A DNA stretch of 64,000 bases, taken from positions 7,192,001-7,256,000 of the forward strand of contig JAXGXG010000001.1 in assembly GCA_040772845.1 (NCBI GenBank), written 5' to 3'. A program made the position numbers and the translations under genes. Positions 54,069-62,751 of this stretch are shown one piece after another. This DNA comes from PWXP01 sp040772845 (lineage in GTDB: Bacteria; Planctomycetota; Planctomycetia; Pirellulales; Thermoguttaceae). The notes beneath the pieces were generated by a model, which was not told the DNA's origin, ran no database searches, and saw only the letters and a list, made by a program, of their open reading frames with translations. Within the stretch, counting starts at the first letter, position 1; the number at the start of each line of letters is the position of its first letter.

Positions 54069-55097
54069 TTATTCGTCCCAGTCGTCCGGAAGGTGAAGGG
54101 ACCAGACTTCGCTGCTGAGCGGGCGTGCGTGACCGCCGGCAATCCAAAGCTTGTCGTTCAGGACGAAGGCCGAATGCTCGTGCCGCGACTTCCAGCAGGT
54201 GGGCGTCTGAAGGCGTTTCCAGGTCTTGCCGTCTTTGGAGTGCCAGGCGTCGTCGAAATTGTCGTGCTCTTTCGACCAGCCGCCCAATACCCATATGCGG
54301 CCGCGATAGACGGCGGTGGAAAACCAGATACGAGGATCCCACGGAGCCGATTCGGTTTCGCAGGTCCAATGCACACCGTCGTCGGAGGACCACACGTCGT
54401 TGCGGACGTGATACGTTGGAACGTAATTGCCGCCAGCGAAGACGTAGATCCGCCCGTTGAGCACGGCGGCCTGATGGTAGGCGCGCGGAGACCAGCCTGC
54501 GGCGGCGGTCTCCTGTCGCCAGTTGGCGCCGTCGGCCGAGGACCAGACATCGTTCCTGAGGCTCCGGTCGTCGCCGAAGTAATAGTCTTCGGTTCCGCCG
54601 AGGATCCACATTCGTTCTTGAGACTCTACGAGCGCGGCCGCGATACGGGGCGACCAACTTGCGTTGGCAGTTGCCTGCCGCCAGTGGGCGCCGTCGGTCG
54701 ACCACCACACCTGATTACTCGCCGAGTGCCCAGGCAAGCGCCCGTTGTACCAGCCACCCATCATCCACATGCGATCGTCGAAGGTAATCGCCATGGAAAG
54801 ATCGCTGTGGAGCCACGGTGCACCGTTTGTGACCCGCGTCCAATCTCGTCCGTTGGTCGAGGACCACACGTCGCGCGGCGGTGCTTCGAAAGAACTGAAC
54901 CAACCACCCATGATCCAGAGCCGATTGCCGAAGACCACTTCGCCCTGCGAATCCCGGGCCTGCCAGCCAGCGTCGTTGGTCTCCAATATCCATTGAGGCG
55001 GGGCTTTCTCCTGGGCGTGTGCCGTGTAACCTGCGATAAGAAGACAAACGGTCAGATGGCACATCCACCACAGTCTGCAGAAGGTGTTCTGGGACAT
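54069..55097 (-). CDS. Secreted Kelch-repeat beta-propeller protein
   Basis: A 342-residue protein with a signal peptide (LTVCLLIAGYTAHA). It is built of about six units of 50-60 residues with the pattern strand, GGW or GG, then NDVWSS-DG-WR (for example LWIMGGWFSSFEAPPRDVWSSTNGRDW and MWILGGTEDYYFGDDRSLRNDVWSSADGANW), a Kelch beta-propeller. It is probably a binding protein on the cell surface or in the periplasm. It starts only 4 bases after the ceramidase-like gene on the same strand, so they are likely co-transcribed. Confidence 0.85.
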   Translation of the reverse strand: MSQNTFCRLWWMCHLTVCLLIAGYTAHAQEKAPPQWILETNDAGWQARDSQGEVVFGNRLWIMGGWFSSFEAPPRDVWSSTNGRDWTRVTNGAPWLHSDLSMAITFDDRMWMMGGWYNGRLPGHSASNQVWWSTDGAHWRQATANASWSPRIAAALVESQERMWILGGTEDYYFGDDRSLRNDVWSSADGANWRQETAAAGWSPRAYHQAAVLNGRIYVFAGGNYVPTYHVRNDVWSSDDGVHWTCETESAPWDPRIWFSTAVYRGRIWVLGGWSKEHDNFDDAWHSKDGKTWKRLQTPTCWKSRHEHSAFVLNDKLWIAGGHARPLSSEVWSLHLPDDWDE

Positions 55098-55101
55098 TTG
55101 G

Positions 55102-56508
55102 TTAACTCGCGGTGTCTTTCAACAGTTGCAGGGCGGCGGTGGTCATCTCGCGGCCTGCGGTGGGTGTGAAGGGCGGGAGGTCGAGAATCTTCGGAACGGT
55201 GATCGCCGCATATTCACCTGCCTGGTATGCGTGTGGATCGGGCAGGTAGCCAATGATGCCGTCGGCGTAGCCGACCACCAGCGTATCGGGCAGTGGCGAA
55301 TCGTGGCGGATCGTCAAGCCGTAAACGCTGTACAATTCGGCCGGATGGAACATCATGCCCAGCGGACCAAGCTGTAACGCACCGAGCGTGATCGGCAGAT
55401 GGGCATCCTTCAGATCGCGGTCGGCATTGTCCCGGTACCAAGCCTCGGCAAAACCTTTGTCTACCCAGGGACCGCGTACGCATGACTCCGGATCATCACG
55501 ATACTGCTGACGCCATGCATCGAAAAGGGCCATATCCAACGGTACCTGGAAAGGGCGCGATTGCATTACGAATCGGTCGACCGGGACCGGCTGCAGTGCT
55601 TCCATGGCCCGGCAGATTGCATCGAAGACGCCGTTGGCCGCCTCATCGATATCGCCTCGCCACGGATCGCCGTCGCCCGGGTTGACGTCGCCGGCGTGCC
55701 CCTGCAAGAACGACGGACCAAGGTCGAACTTGTCACGGACTCGCATGGCCACGGCGCCCGGCCAATCCGGACCGGCCTGTTCATCGGCGTAGCACACAGC
55801 ATGGGCCGAGAAGTGATACCAGAGCAGGTTCTTCCGACCGCCCGATCGTTCAACCAGCAGCGTATGGACCATGGTGTCCAGCCATCGCTGCTGATCGTTC
55901 GAGTCGGCCGTGAAATGCTCGTCGGTCTTGTACGTTTTTGTGGTCCGGTTGGAATTGGCGCCGACGGCACGGCTCTTGCCAAGCGAAAGGCGGGCCGGTG
56001 CAAGGTCCTGTTTGGCCAGTGCGACTGCTTCAACGCACTTCTTCTCCAGGGCGTTCATGTAGTCGACCGGAATGGCGCCCCACTGCCGCAGTGGATTCAA
56101 GGCTGGCATGGAGTGCGTATGCGTTGCACTCACGTGGATATTCTCGGCAGGAATACCCGTTTGAGCCGATGCTTGTTGTTGTACGCGTTGCGCGAACGAC
56201 TCCGATACGGTGGCAATATCGACCGAGAGGATTGCTCCCTGCGTATCGCCGACCTTCAGTGCGATAGCACGAACAGCGGTTGGTTGGCGAATACCCTTGA
56301 CACGCCGTTCGTTGCCCGGGGCACGGTGAAATCCGCCAAGTTCGATTCCCACGGGCGGGGTTGTGTCGACGATGCCTTCGCCAGCAAACAGTTCGCGGGT
56401 CGAAGAATCGGCCCACGTTCGTTGCGGCAGGAGTACGCTTGCGGAACCTGCGGCAAGCGAGGCAAGGAACTCGCGGCGACGAACTCGGGGACGTGTTGAC
56501 GCCTTCAT
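55102..56508 (-). CDS. Tat-exported neutral ceramidase-like hydrolase
   Basis: A 468-residue exported hydrolase of the neutral/alkaline ceramidase N-terminal family. VRRREFLASLAAGSASVLL is a Tat signal. The family core shows DTTPPVGIELGGF, AIALKVGDTQGAILSVDIATV, and VSATHTHSMPAL with zinc-binding His; a second His region is HFSAHAVCYADEQAGPDWPG. Many bacterial members are not true ceramidases, and the C-terminal domain of classical enzymes is missing, so substrate is open (amide or ester of a lipid or sugar). AGGAG precedes ATG 56508. Confidence 0.82.
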   Translation of the reverse strand: MKASTRPRVRRREFLASLAAGSASVLLPQRTWADSSTRELFAGEGIVDTTPPVGIELGGFHRAPGNERRVKGIRQPTAVRAIALKVGDTQGAILSVDIATVSESFAQRVQQQASAQTGIPAENIHVSATHTHSMPALNPLRQWGAIPVDYMNALEKKCVEAVALAKQDLAPARLSLGKSRAVGANSNRTTKTYKTDEHFTADSNDQQRWLDTMVHTLLVERSGGRKNLLWYHFSAHAVCYADEQAGPDWPGAVAMRVRDKFDLGPSFLQGHAGDVNPGDGDPWRGDIDEAANGVFDAICRAMEALQPVPVDRFVMQSRPFQVPLDMALFDAWRQQYRDDPESCVRGPWVDKGFAEAWYRDNADRDLKDAHLPITLGALQLGPLGMMFHPAELYSVYGLTIRHDSPLPDTLVVGYADGIIGYLPDPHAYQAGEYAAITVPKILDLPPFTPTAGREMTTAALQLLKDTAS

Positions 56509-56837
56509 GCAAAATGCTCCTTTCCCGTTGGCGTGGAGGGCAGCCGATTTACCCGAATTATCCGCTAGATGCCACGCGATAGCAATAGTCGCTCGACTCT
56601 CCGAGTCGAGTTCATGCCGAGCAGGTTCACGACTCGGAGAGTCGTGCGACGATTTGCGGAGGGCGCAAACCCTCCGGTCGTAAGGCGTGCATGGATGTTG
56701 CGAGCCGTTGCGACGGGCGAACCGGACGGCTTGCGCGGTGCCGCTACTGTTTTCGCGCGACCACCTGATCGGTCTGTTCCCGGCTCAGATGTCGCTAGCC
56801 GTTGCGACGGGCCAACCGGACGGCTTGCGCCGTGCCG
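56509..56837. other. Intergenic region with palindromes and a duplicated gene end
   Basis: 330 bases between the ceramidase-like gene and the secreted unknown on the same strand. It holds a 21-bp inverted repeat, a second small hairpin and the first copy of an 86-bp direct repeat, all listed separately. No gene is supported. Confidence 0.6.
56588..56650. repeat. REP-like near-perfect 21-bp inverted repeat
   Basis: Arms at 56588-56608 and 56630-56650 pair at 20 of 21 positions around a 21-base spacer. The core of each arm, CGACTCTCCGAGTCG and CGACTCGGAGAGTCG, is itself nearly palindromic. A second hairpin, CGGAGGG-6-CCCTCCG at 56657-56676, follows at once. Confidence 0.8.
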
Positions 56838-56882
56838 CTACTGTTGTCGCGCGACCACCTGATCGGTCTGTTCCCGGCTCAG
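56703..56882. repeat. Tandem direct repeat of 86 bases, period 94
   Basis: 56703-56788 and 56797-56882 differ at only three positions I can see. The second copy spans the last 15 codons and stop of the next gene plus 41 bases of downstream sequence, so the first copy is a duplicated 3' end. Confidence 0.85.
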
Positions 56883-57521
56883 GGACCGAAGCCGGCCAAG
56901 GACCTCGCCCTGGAAATCACCGGTGGCGCGGCGCACGGCCATTTGATAGTAGATTCGGGCGACATTGGCCTTGCCGGCGGCCTCGGCCTCCTGGCCGCGC
57001 ACATAGAAGGTTTGGGCTTCCGTCGCTCGTGTTTCGGCCTTTGCTTCGCGCCGCTGCTGCTCGGCCTCGACAGTCAGCAAGGGCCCGGCGGGCAGCTGTC
57101 CATCCGTGGCGGCCCACGGTTTGGCCTCAAGTGGGGCGCGGTTCGCCACGAACGGTTGCTGGATGCCGTTATCGGCCCGCACGGTGCGCGGCGCCTGGTT
57201 CAGCAGGTACTCGTCCATCGCCTGGAAGTCGTGAATCCAGGCACTCGCCCGCACGCTCGAAGCGCTTTGGCTGCTGCCGATAGCACTATTCTTGAACGGC
57301 CGGAAGGGCAGCAGAGGCGATCGGTAGGAACTGCTGCCCGACGCTGAACGGTTCACACCGCCCATTAGCGTGCTCCCCCGATCGGGTATCGAAACGGTTG
57401 TGCCTACGGAGAAATGCGAGAATGTGGGCAACTGAACTGCGGAGCCCGGCCGCTGCCCCAGTGCCGGGCTCACACTGACGGCCAGAACGACGAGCGATAA
57501 GTAGAGGTTGGGCTGTCGCAT
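56838..57521 (-). CDS. Secreted protein of unknown function
   Basis: A 227-residue protein. The signal peptide is LYLSLVVLAVSVSPALG. The mature part is Ser/Gly-rich at first (GGVNRSASGSSSYRSPL), then PRTVRADNGIQQPFVANRAPLEAK, and ends in a helical pair resembling one TPR unit (EAQTFYVRGQEAEAAGKANVARIYYQMAVRRAT). I do not recognise a family. AGGAG lies upstream of ATG 57521. The end of the gene was duplicated downstream. Confidence 0.6.
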   Translation of the reverse strand: MRQPNLYLSLVVLAVSVSPALGQRPGSAVQLPTFSHFSVGTTVSIPDRGSTLMGGVNRSASGSSSYRSPLLPFRPFKNSAIGSSQSASSVRASAWIHDFQAMDEYLLNQAPRTVRADNGIQQPFVANRAPLEAKPWAATDGQLPAGPLLTVEAEQQRREAKAETRATEAQTFYVRGQEAEAAGKANVARIYYQMAVRRATGDFQGEVLGRLRSLSREQTDQVVARQQ

Positions 57522-57544
57522 CGTTCTCTCCTAAGAGGCCCAGA

Positions 57545-57598
57545 CCAACCGAAGCGGCAAGCGGAAGTTGTTACAAGCCGCTTGATGACACCGGTTGG
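57545..57598. repeat. Nested inverted repeats between two secreted-protein genes
   Basis: CCAACCG (57545-57551) pairs with CGGTTGG (57592-57598), and inside it CAAGCGG (57558-57564) pairs with CCGCTTG (57578-57584). It lies directly after the His/Gly-Pro repeat gene in transcription order and may protect or terminate its mRNA; there is no T-tract. Confidence 0.5.
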
Positions 57599-57608
57599 AC
57601 CAGGACCA

Positions 57609-60125
57609 CTAAAACTGGCTCTTGTAGGGGTTCGGGGAGTTGCGGTCCCAGAACATCCGCGGACCAACCACGAAGTCGGTCATGGTTTCCTTTTGCCATG
57701 GGAACAGGCTGCGAATCTTATCCTCTTCAATGTTGTACATCAGCAGCCACGGCTCGCCGACGGTCTCCTGGCCGTCACGCGCTACAACACACAGCGAACC
57801 GGCAGGCGAGAAAGAGAGCAGCCCGTTTCGATAATGGCTTTTCCCGCTCGGCAGGCGGAGGGTCTTCATCAGTACTTCGCCCTCGAATACGCAGATGTCT
57901 TTGGTGTTCTGCGTAGCGGCCCACTGAAGCGTCTTGGTATCGGCAGCGACTCCACCCGGCTCGGGCAGAAGCGGCTTGCCGGTTGAATCGGACGCATCGC
58001 CGGAATACCGATACACGCCCTTGTCTCCATCGGTGCCGAAGATGACGTGGCCGTCGCGAGTGATGGCGATAGACATGTCCTGAGCGTGCCACTTCTGGCC
58101 CTCGAAGCGCCGATACTCCTTAGGCGTAATGCCTCCGGTTGAGGTTGCCATCAGCGAGTCGGCAATGTTGTCGGCGGCCAGAATCGTATCGGACCCGGCG
58201 CCTACGGCCACGTCCACCGGATGGACAAGCTTCTTGTCCTTCTCCACTAGTGTGGAAGTCTTGCCGGTATCGTCAATGTACATGAGTCGTCCGCCATCGC
58301 GCGGCAAGCTGACGACCAGCCCTTTCTCACGATGCAGGGCAATGCCGCTCGGAGTGAAGGGGAGATTGACCCAACCCAGGACGCGTCCGTTTTCGTCCAA
58401 TTGATACACTTTGCCTGGTTCACCTTCCTCGCCCGCTGCCACGTATAGTACGAAGGCCGGGGGAGCTTCAGGCTTCGGCAATTCCGGTTTCAGACCGGCG
58501 CGGGCGAGTTCGTCGTACTGCCCACCGCCACCGTTTCCTTGTCCGCCGCCGCCACCTTGCCCATAGCCGTAACCGGGCCGGTAGTCGCCATACTGGACTC
58601 GTGGATCGTACTGCAGTCGGGGATCGTAGAAGACTCGCGGGTCGTAGAAGGTACGCGGGTCGCGAAACGTGGGAACGTCCACATCGAGATCCGGCCGAAT
58701 GACGCGTGGCCCGATCACTTGCGGGCCGATCCGTTGCGGGTTGATCGTAAGCGGACCGCCGTTGGCGCCACCTCCGCCGCCGGGACCTGCGCCGGGGCCG
58801 TCTACTCGTCCGTTGCCCGGCCCCACACCCGGCCCTGGACCGGGACCGGGACCTGTAGCTGGGCCAGGCCCAGTAGCTGGAGCGGGACCGGGTCCCTCAG
58901 CGGGCCCTTCGGCAGGTCCTTCTCCAGGACCTGCGCCGGGCCCGACGGCTGGACCGACTCCGGGGCCTTCTCCCGGCGCGGTTCCAGGTCCTTCCCCAGG
59001 TCCTGTGCCGGGGCCTTCGGCAGGCATCATGCCAGGTTCAGAGCCCGGCCCTTGCCCAGGGCCTGTACCCGGAGCTTCCCCGGGCCCTGTACCAGGTCCT
59101 TCACCCGGGTTCTGTCCCGGGGCCATGCCGCTGCCTGGACCGGTGTTGTCGCCGAGTCCTTGTCCCGGGCCGGCGCCTGTTCCTGGGGCCGGTCCCGGCC
59201 CCGCGCCGGGCCCGGCGCCTGGGCCCATGGCAACGGCATCGCCTAATCCGTCGCCCGCGCCTGATGGAGTATCGGTGACCGTACCGGCATCGTCGTATAC
59301 GTGAGTTACGTTGCCGCCAGTGCCGGAATGGTGATGAATGACGCGGTCGCCGCCTTCGTAGACGTGCTGAACTCCGCCACCCGAATGATGGTGGACAACG
59401 CGGTCGCCGCCGCCATCGTAGACGTGTTTTACCCCACCGCCGGAATGATGGTGGACGACGCGATCCGCTCCGTCGTGATAGACATGGCGCTCGCCGCCGT
59501 CGTAAATGTGGGTGTCACCGCCACCGTGATGAATCACGCGGGCCGGATCGACGTGGCGCACGACATTGTCTGCGTCGTAGTGAATCACGCGGTCCGGATC
59601 GTCAACCAGGACGCGTTCGGAACCAACGACCGGCGTCGGATACTCGACTCGGACAGGTGTGCGTGGTTGCTGGGCGGCAACCACAATATCCTGCTGAACT
59701 GGGGCGGTGGCGACGACCGGAGGCGTCGCCCCTTCGGCGGGGCGGACTGCGAATAAAGGTTCTCGGTGGTCCAGGCCTTCGAGATAAAGACCTGCCAGCG
59801 ATCCCCATTGTCCCTCAAAGATGACGAGCGATTGGCGATCATTCCATCCCCAAAGCTGCCCGATTTCCTCGCCACGTGCATTGATGACGCGGAAGCGATG
59901 CTTCTTGCCGGCATCCGGAACACGATCGAATCCGACCTGGATGTGGAGGTACTTCCGAACACCATCGTCCGGAGTGGCGGCATCGGCTCCGGGGCGGGCG
60001 TGGGCGAGCGTTTCGACATTCGCCACGTGCCAAGGCTTGGGATCTCCGGCTGTCGGCTGGGAGTCCTCGGCCATGGCGACGCTTGCCAAGGCAACGGCGG
60101 AAAGTAGCAATAGGACGTTCTTCAT
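57609..60125 (-). CDS. Secreted protein with His-rich and Gly/Pro repeats and a beta-propeller
   Basis: An 838-residue exported protein. Signal at 1-19 (LLLLSAVALASVAMA); residues 20-130 form a small beta domain (VRKYLHIQVGFDRV, LVIFEGQWGSLAGLYLEGL). About 185-260 has units of DRVVHHHSGGGVKHVYDGG type, giving long His runs. About 290-455 is a collagen-like Gly-Pro-rich low-complexity tract (GPGTGPGEAPGTGPGQ and similar). Then four YDPR units (FYDPRVFYDPRLQYDPRVQY), a Gly-rich linker, and a C-terminal beta-propeller of about 280 residues (VYQLDENGRVLGWVNLPFTPSGIAL; PVDVAVGAGSDTILAADNIAD). AAGGAGAG precedes ATG 60125. Function unknown; metal binding and fibrous surface structure are guesses. 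Confidence 0.75.
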   Translation of the reverse strand: MKNVLLLLSAVALASVAMAEDSQPTAGDPKPWHVANVETLAHARPGADAATPDDGVRKYLHIQVGFDRVPDAGKKHRFRVINARGEEIGQLWGWNDRQSLVIFEGQWGSLAGLYLEGLDHREPLFAVRPAEGATPPVVATAPVQQDIVVAAQQPRTPVRVEYPTPVVGSERVLVDDPDRVIHYDADNVVRHVDPARVIHHGGGDTHIYDGGERHVYHDGADRVVHHHSGGGVKHVYDGGGDRVVHHHSGGGVQHVYEGGDRVIHHHSGTGGNVTHVYDDAGTVTDTPSGAGDGLGDAVAMGPGAGPGAGPGPAPGTGAGPGQGLGDNTGPGSGMAPGQNPGEGPGTGPGEAPGTGPGQGPGSEPGMMPAEGPGTGPGEGPGTAPGEGPGVGPAVGPGAGPGEGPAEGPAEGPGPAPATGPGPATGPGPGPGPGVGPGNGRVDGPGAGPGGGGGANGGPLTINPQRIGPQVIGPRVIRPDLDVDVPTFRDPRTFYDPRVFYDPRLQYDPRVQYGDYRPGYGYGQGGGGGQGNGGGGQYDELARAGLKPELPKPEAPPAFVLYVAAGEEGEPGKVYQLDENGRVLGWVNLPFTPSGIALHREKGLVVSLPRDGGRLMYIDDTGKTSTLVEKDKKLVHPVDVAVGAGSDTILAADNIADSLMATSTGGITPKEYRRFEGQKWHAQDMSIAITRDGHVIFGTDGDKGVYRYSGDASDSTGKPLLPEPGGVAADTKTLQWAATQNTKDICVFEGEVLMKTLRLPSGKSHYRNGLLSFSPAGSLCVVARDGQETVGEPWLLMYNIEEDKIRSLFPWQKETMTDFVVGPRMFWDRNSPNPYKSQF

Positions 60126-60743
60126 GATCGCTCTCCTTCTGGCAACCGATCGAGTTTGCGCGCCGCCGAGCAAAGTGGCGCCAAGTCCTTGGTTTCCCCT
60201 ATGGTCGAATACGGGGGGATGCTCGAAGCCTCCGTATGCCCTGTCAGCAAGAATCCTTCTCTTCTTTATTCTACCAAGCCTTGCCGGTAGGTACATAGCA
60301 ACCTTCCGATCCATGCTTATTATCGCCCGAGGCTCCACGATTATTCCCCCATCTGGAAAGAAACGGGAGATGCCTCAGCGGGCCGGGGCGCTTCCCAACG
60401 CAAGTCAAACTATTTGTCTACATAGGTGGAGTTATATGGTTTAGTCTGGGTGTGGGGTATCTCGCTCCTCATCTCGATTGCGCGAGTTTCTGTTACGACA
60501 GCCACCCGATAAAGGGGGTAGCTTGACCTGCACCACCCCTGACATGATACTGCAAGCATGGGAGTCTATACTCGTTGCGGCTCAAAACTGCGCATTTCGG
60601 TAGGATGGGCTTCAGCTCGTCAGAACCGGGACGGATAGAATGTCCATCCTAGAGAATCGCAAGAACAACGCGTGGCGAGTCTAGCCGTGCTGCAACCATC
60701 CTGGTGTGGCGTTGTCGGAATCTGTACTTCTGCGAGTCCATCC
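60126..60743. other. Divergent intergenic region
   Basis: About 620 bases without a supported gene, between the repeat protein (minus) and the MoxR gene (plus). The promoter at 60523-60551 is the clearest element. The long open frames that enter the region come from the coding gene on either side. Confidence 0.45.
60523..60551 (+). promoter_or_regulatory. Sigma70-like promoter of the MoxR operon
   Basis: TTGACC, 17 bases, GATACT, about 190 bases upstream of the MoxR ATG. It matches the promoter before the GH29 gene (TTGACT-17-GATACT). Confidence 0.5.
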
Positions 60744-61760
60744 ATGACCGAATCCGTACCTGCCGAACGGCAATTGACCGATTGCCGACGTGACCTGGAG
60801 GCATTGGGCCAAGAGATACGCAAAGTCGTTGTTGGCCAGGAGGAACTGATCGACGGCGTGCTCATGGCCGTGGTGATTGGTGGGCACGTGCTCCTTGAGG
60901 GCGTGCCGGGGCTTGGGAAGACACTTCTGGTCGAGACGCTGGCCGATACCCTGCAGGTGAGTTTTCAGCGCATCCAGTTCACGCCGGACCTGATGCCTGC
61001 CGACCTGTTGGGAACCCACGTCATCCTGGAGAATGCCCAGGGCCGACGGACGTTCGAGTTCCAGAAGGGGCCGCTCTTCTCGCACCTGATTCTGGCAGAC
61101 CACATCAATCGCGGTCTTCCGAAGACGCAGTCGGCCTTGTTGGAGGCGATGGAGGCAGGCGTGGTGACGGTTTCCAACGAGACGTTCGAGCTACCGGAGC
61201 CGTTCATGCTGATTGCCACGCAAAACCCGCTGGAGGGCGAGGGCGCGTTTCCGCTGCCCGAGCCGGAACTGGACCGTTTCCTGTTCAAACTCTGCACGAA
61301 GTTGCCCACCGAGGCGGAGCTGGAGCAGATTGTAGAACGTACGACCGGGGCCGAGCCATACGTGGCAAGAAAGGTGGTGGATGGGCGGCGAGTTTTGGAA
61401 ATGCGAGAGATTATTCGCAAGACGCCAATCGCGTCTGCGGCTCGCCGCCGCGCCGTTTCTCTGTGTGCGGCCAGCCAACCGAACGCGCCCCGTGCGCCAG
61501 AGCTGATTCGCCGGCTGGTTCGCTACGGCGCCGGGCCACGGGCTGCGCAGGCGATGGTTCTGGGTGCGAAGGCGCACGCGATCCTGGCGGGCCATTCCGA
61601 GGCAGGTGTGGAGGACGTCCATGCGGTAGCCCATGCGGTGTTGCGGCATCGCCTGCTGCTGAATTACGAAGGCGCGGCGGAAGGTATTGATCCGGACCGA
61701 TTGGTCGATGCCTTGCTTCAGCCTGAGGCCGCGGTCGATTCCACAGCAAGTTCTTCTTGA
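60744..61760 (+). CDS. MoxR family AAA ATPase with His in Walker B
   Basis: A 338-residue MoxR ATPase, a chaperone-like partner of VWA-domain proteins. Walker A is GVPGLGKT at residues 53-60. Walker B reads LILADHINRG, with His120 where MoxR proteins have Glu (normally DEINR), the residue that activates water. Sensor 1 is ATQNP (158-162), followed by PLPEPELDRFL, and the C-terminal helical lid. Start ATG 60744 is chosen because QLTDCRRDLEALGQEI is the normal family opening; the frame extends to 60672. DUF58 and VWA genes follow, so it belongs to the usual MoxR-DUF58-VWA operon. Confidence 0.9.
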   Translation: MTESVPAERQLTDCRRDLEALGQEIRKVVVGQEELIDGVLMAVVIGGHVLLEGVPGLGKTLLVETLADTLQVSFQRIQFTPDLMPADLLGTHVILENAQGRRTFEFQKGPLFSHLILADHINRGLPKTQSALLEAMEAGVVTVSNETFELPEPFMLIATQNPLEGEGAFPLPEPELDRFLFKLCTKLPTEAELEQIVERTTGAEPYVARKVVDGRRVLEMREIIRKTPIASAARRRAVSLCAASQPNAPRAPELIRRLVRYGAGPRAAQAMVLGAKAHAILAGHSEAGVEDVHAVAHAVLRHRLLLNYEGAAEGIDPDRLVDALLQPEAAVDSTASSS

Positions 61761-61780
61761 GCGATTGGTAACGGCCATCC

Positions 61781-62734
61781 ATGACCCACCAGCGGGACAA
61801 CGTGTCGGCGTCCGTGTTTTCAGCCGAATGGCTGGTTCGGCAGCGTACGCTCTCGCTGGCAAGTCGGCGTTTACAGAAGACGTCGATTCTGCGGACTTCC
61901 TCCCGAATGCTGCCGGCCGGCGGGACTGAGGCGGTGGCGGTGCGAGACTACGTGCCGGGAGACGATCCCCGCCTTGTGGACTGGAAGTTGTGTGCCCGCC
62001 GCGACGAGGTCCTGACACGAACGTACCAGTGCCGGGCCGATGTGCCCATGACGGTACTGCTGGATATTTCTCGCAGCATGGCCGGCGGGCAAGGTGCGGG
62101 AGGGGAGGGGAGTGGTCGGTCCGGACTCAAGTTCGATCTGGCGCGGCAGCTTGCCGGGGTCGCCGGTTGCGTGGCGATTGAAGCCATGACGTCGTTCCGA
62201 TTGGTTCCGTTTTCCGGCCGTCTTTGTCGCGGGTTGCCCGCGCTTCGCGGAAAATGGCAGGCGCTTCGCCTGCTGCGGTTTCTCGAACGACTTGAGCCGG
62301 ACGCTTTGCCGACCGACCTGGCTGCGTCCGCCGGGGCATTTGTGCGATGGGGCGTTGTGCGTGGGCCCGTGCTGGTGATCAGTGATCTGCTCGACAGCCG
62401 CGGGTTTGCCCACGGATTGAATGCCCTTCGCCATTACGGTTACGAGCCGCGAGTGGTCCATCTGTACGCGAGTGAGGACGCCAGTCCGGCATGTCTGGGC
62501 GACGTGGAATTGCTCGATCGGGAAACGGGGACTCGCCAGCGCGCCGTCATTACCGAAAAGGCCATCGACCGGTATCGGGAACTGTTCGCCCGGTTCTTGA
62601 CCGATGTGACGGACTACTGCCGCCGCCATGCCGTGCCATGCCTGCAGTTGAGTACTGACACGACACCTGAAGATGCGATGCGGGCGTTGTTGGGATTTCC
62701 AATAGGAAGACAAAGAACCGCAGGAATCGGGTAG
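61781..62734 (+). CDS. DUF58 domain protein
   Basis: A 317-residue DUF58 protein. AVRDYVPGDDPRLVDWKLCARRDEVLTRTY is the DUF58 core, and VLLDISRSM has Asp95, Ser97 and Ser99 of a VWA-like metal site. No signal peptide is seen. It is thought to be a client or partner of MoxR, as suggested by its position 20 bases after that gene. The VWA/BatA-like gene starts 17 bases downstream. Confidence 0.9.
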   Translation: MTHQRDNVSASVFSAEWLVRQRTLSLASRRLQKTSILRTSSRMLPAGGTEAVAVRDYVPGDDPRLVDWKLCARRDEVLTRTYQCRADVPMTVLLDISRSMAGGQGAGGEGSGRSGLKFDLARQLAGVAGCVAIEAMTSFRLVPFSGRLCRGLPALRGKWQALRLLRFLERLEPDALPTDLAASAGAFVRWGVVRGPVLVISDLLDSRGFAHGLNALRHYGYEPRVVHLYASEDASPACLGDVELLDRETGTRQRAVITEKAIDRYRELFARFLTDVTDYCRRHAVPCLQLSTDTTPEDAMRALLGFPIGRQRTAGIG

Positions 62735-62751
62735 AGACGGGGCGCAATCGA

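Noticed and set aside
53983..54708. 241-codon frame inside the Kelch gene
   Set aside because: Same strand, other frame; Arg-rich translation without domains.
58539..59304. Gly/Pro-rich open frames on the plus strand
   Set aside because: They mirror the Gly-Pro repeat of the true minus-strand gene, which has signal peptide, ribosome site and propeller.
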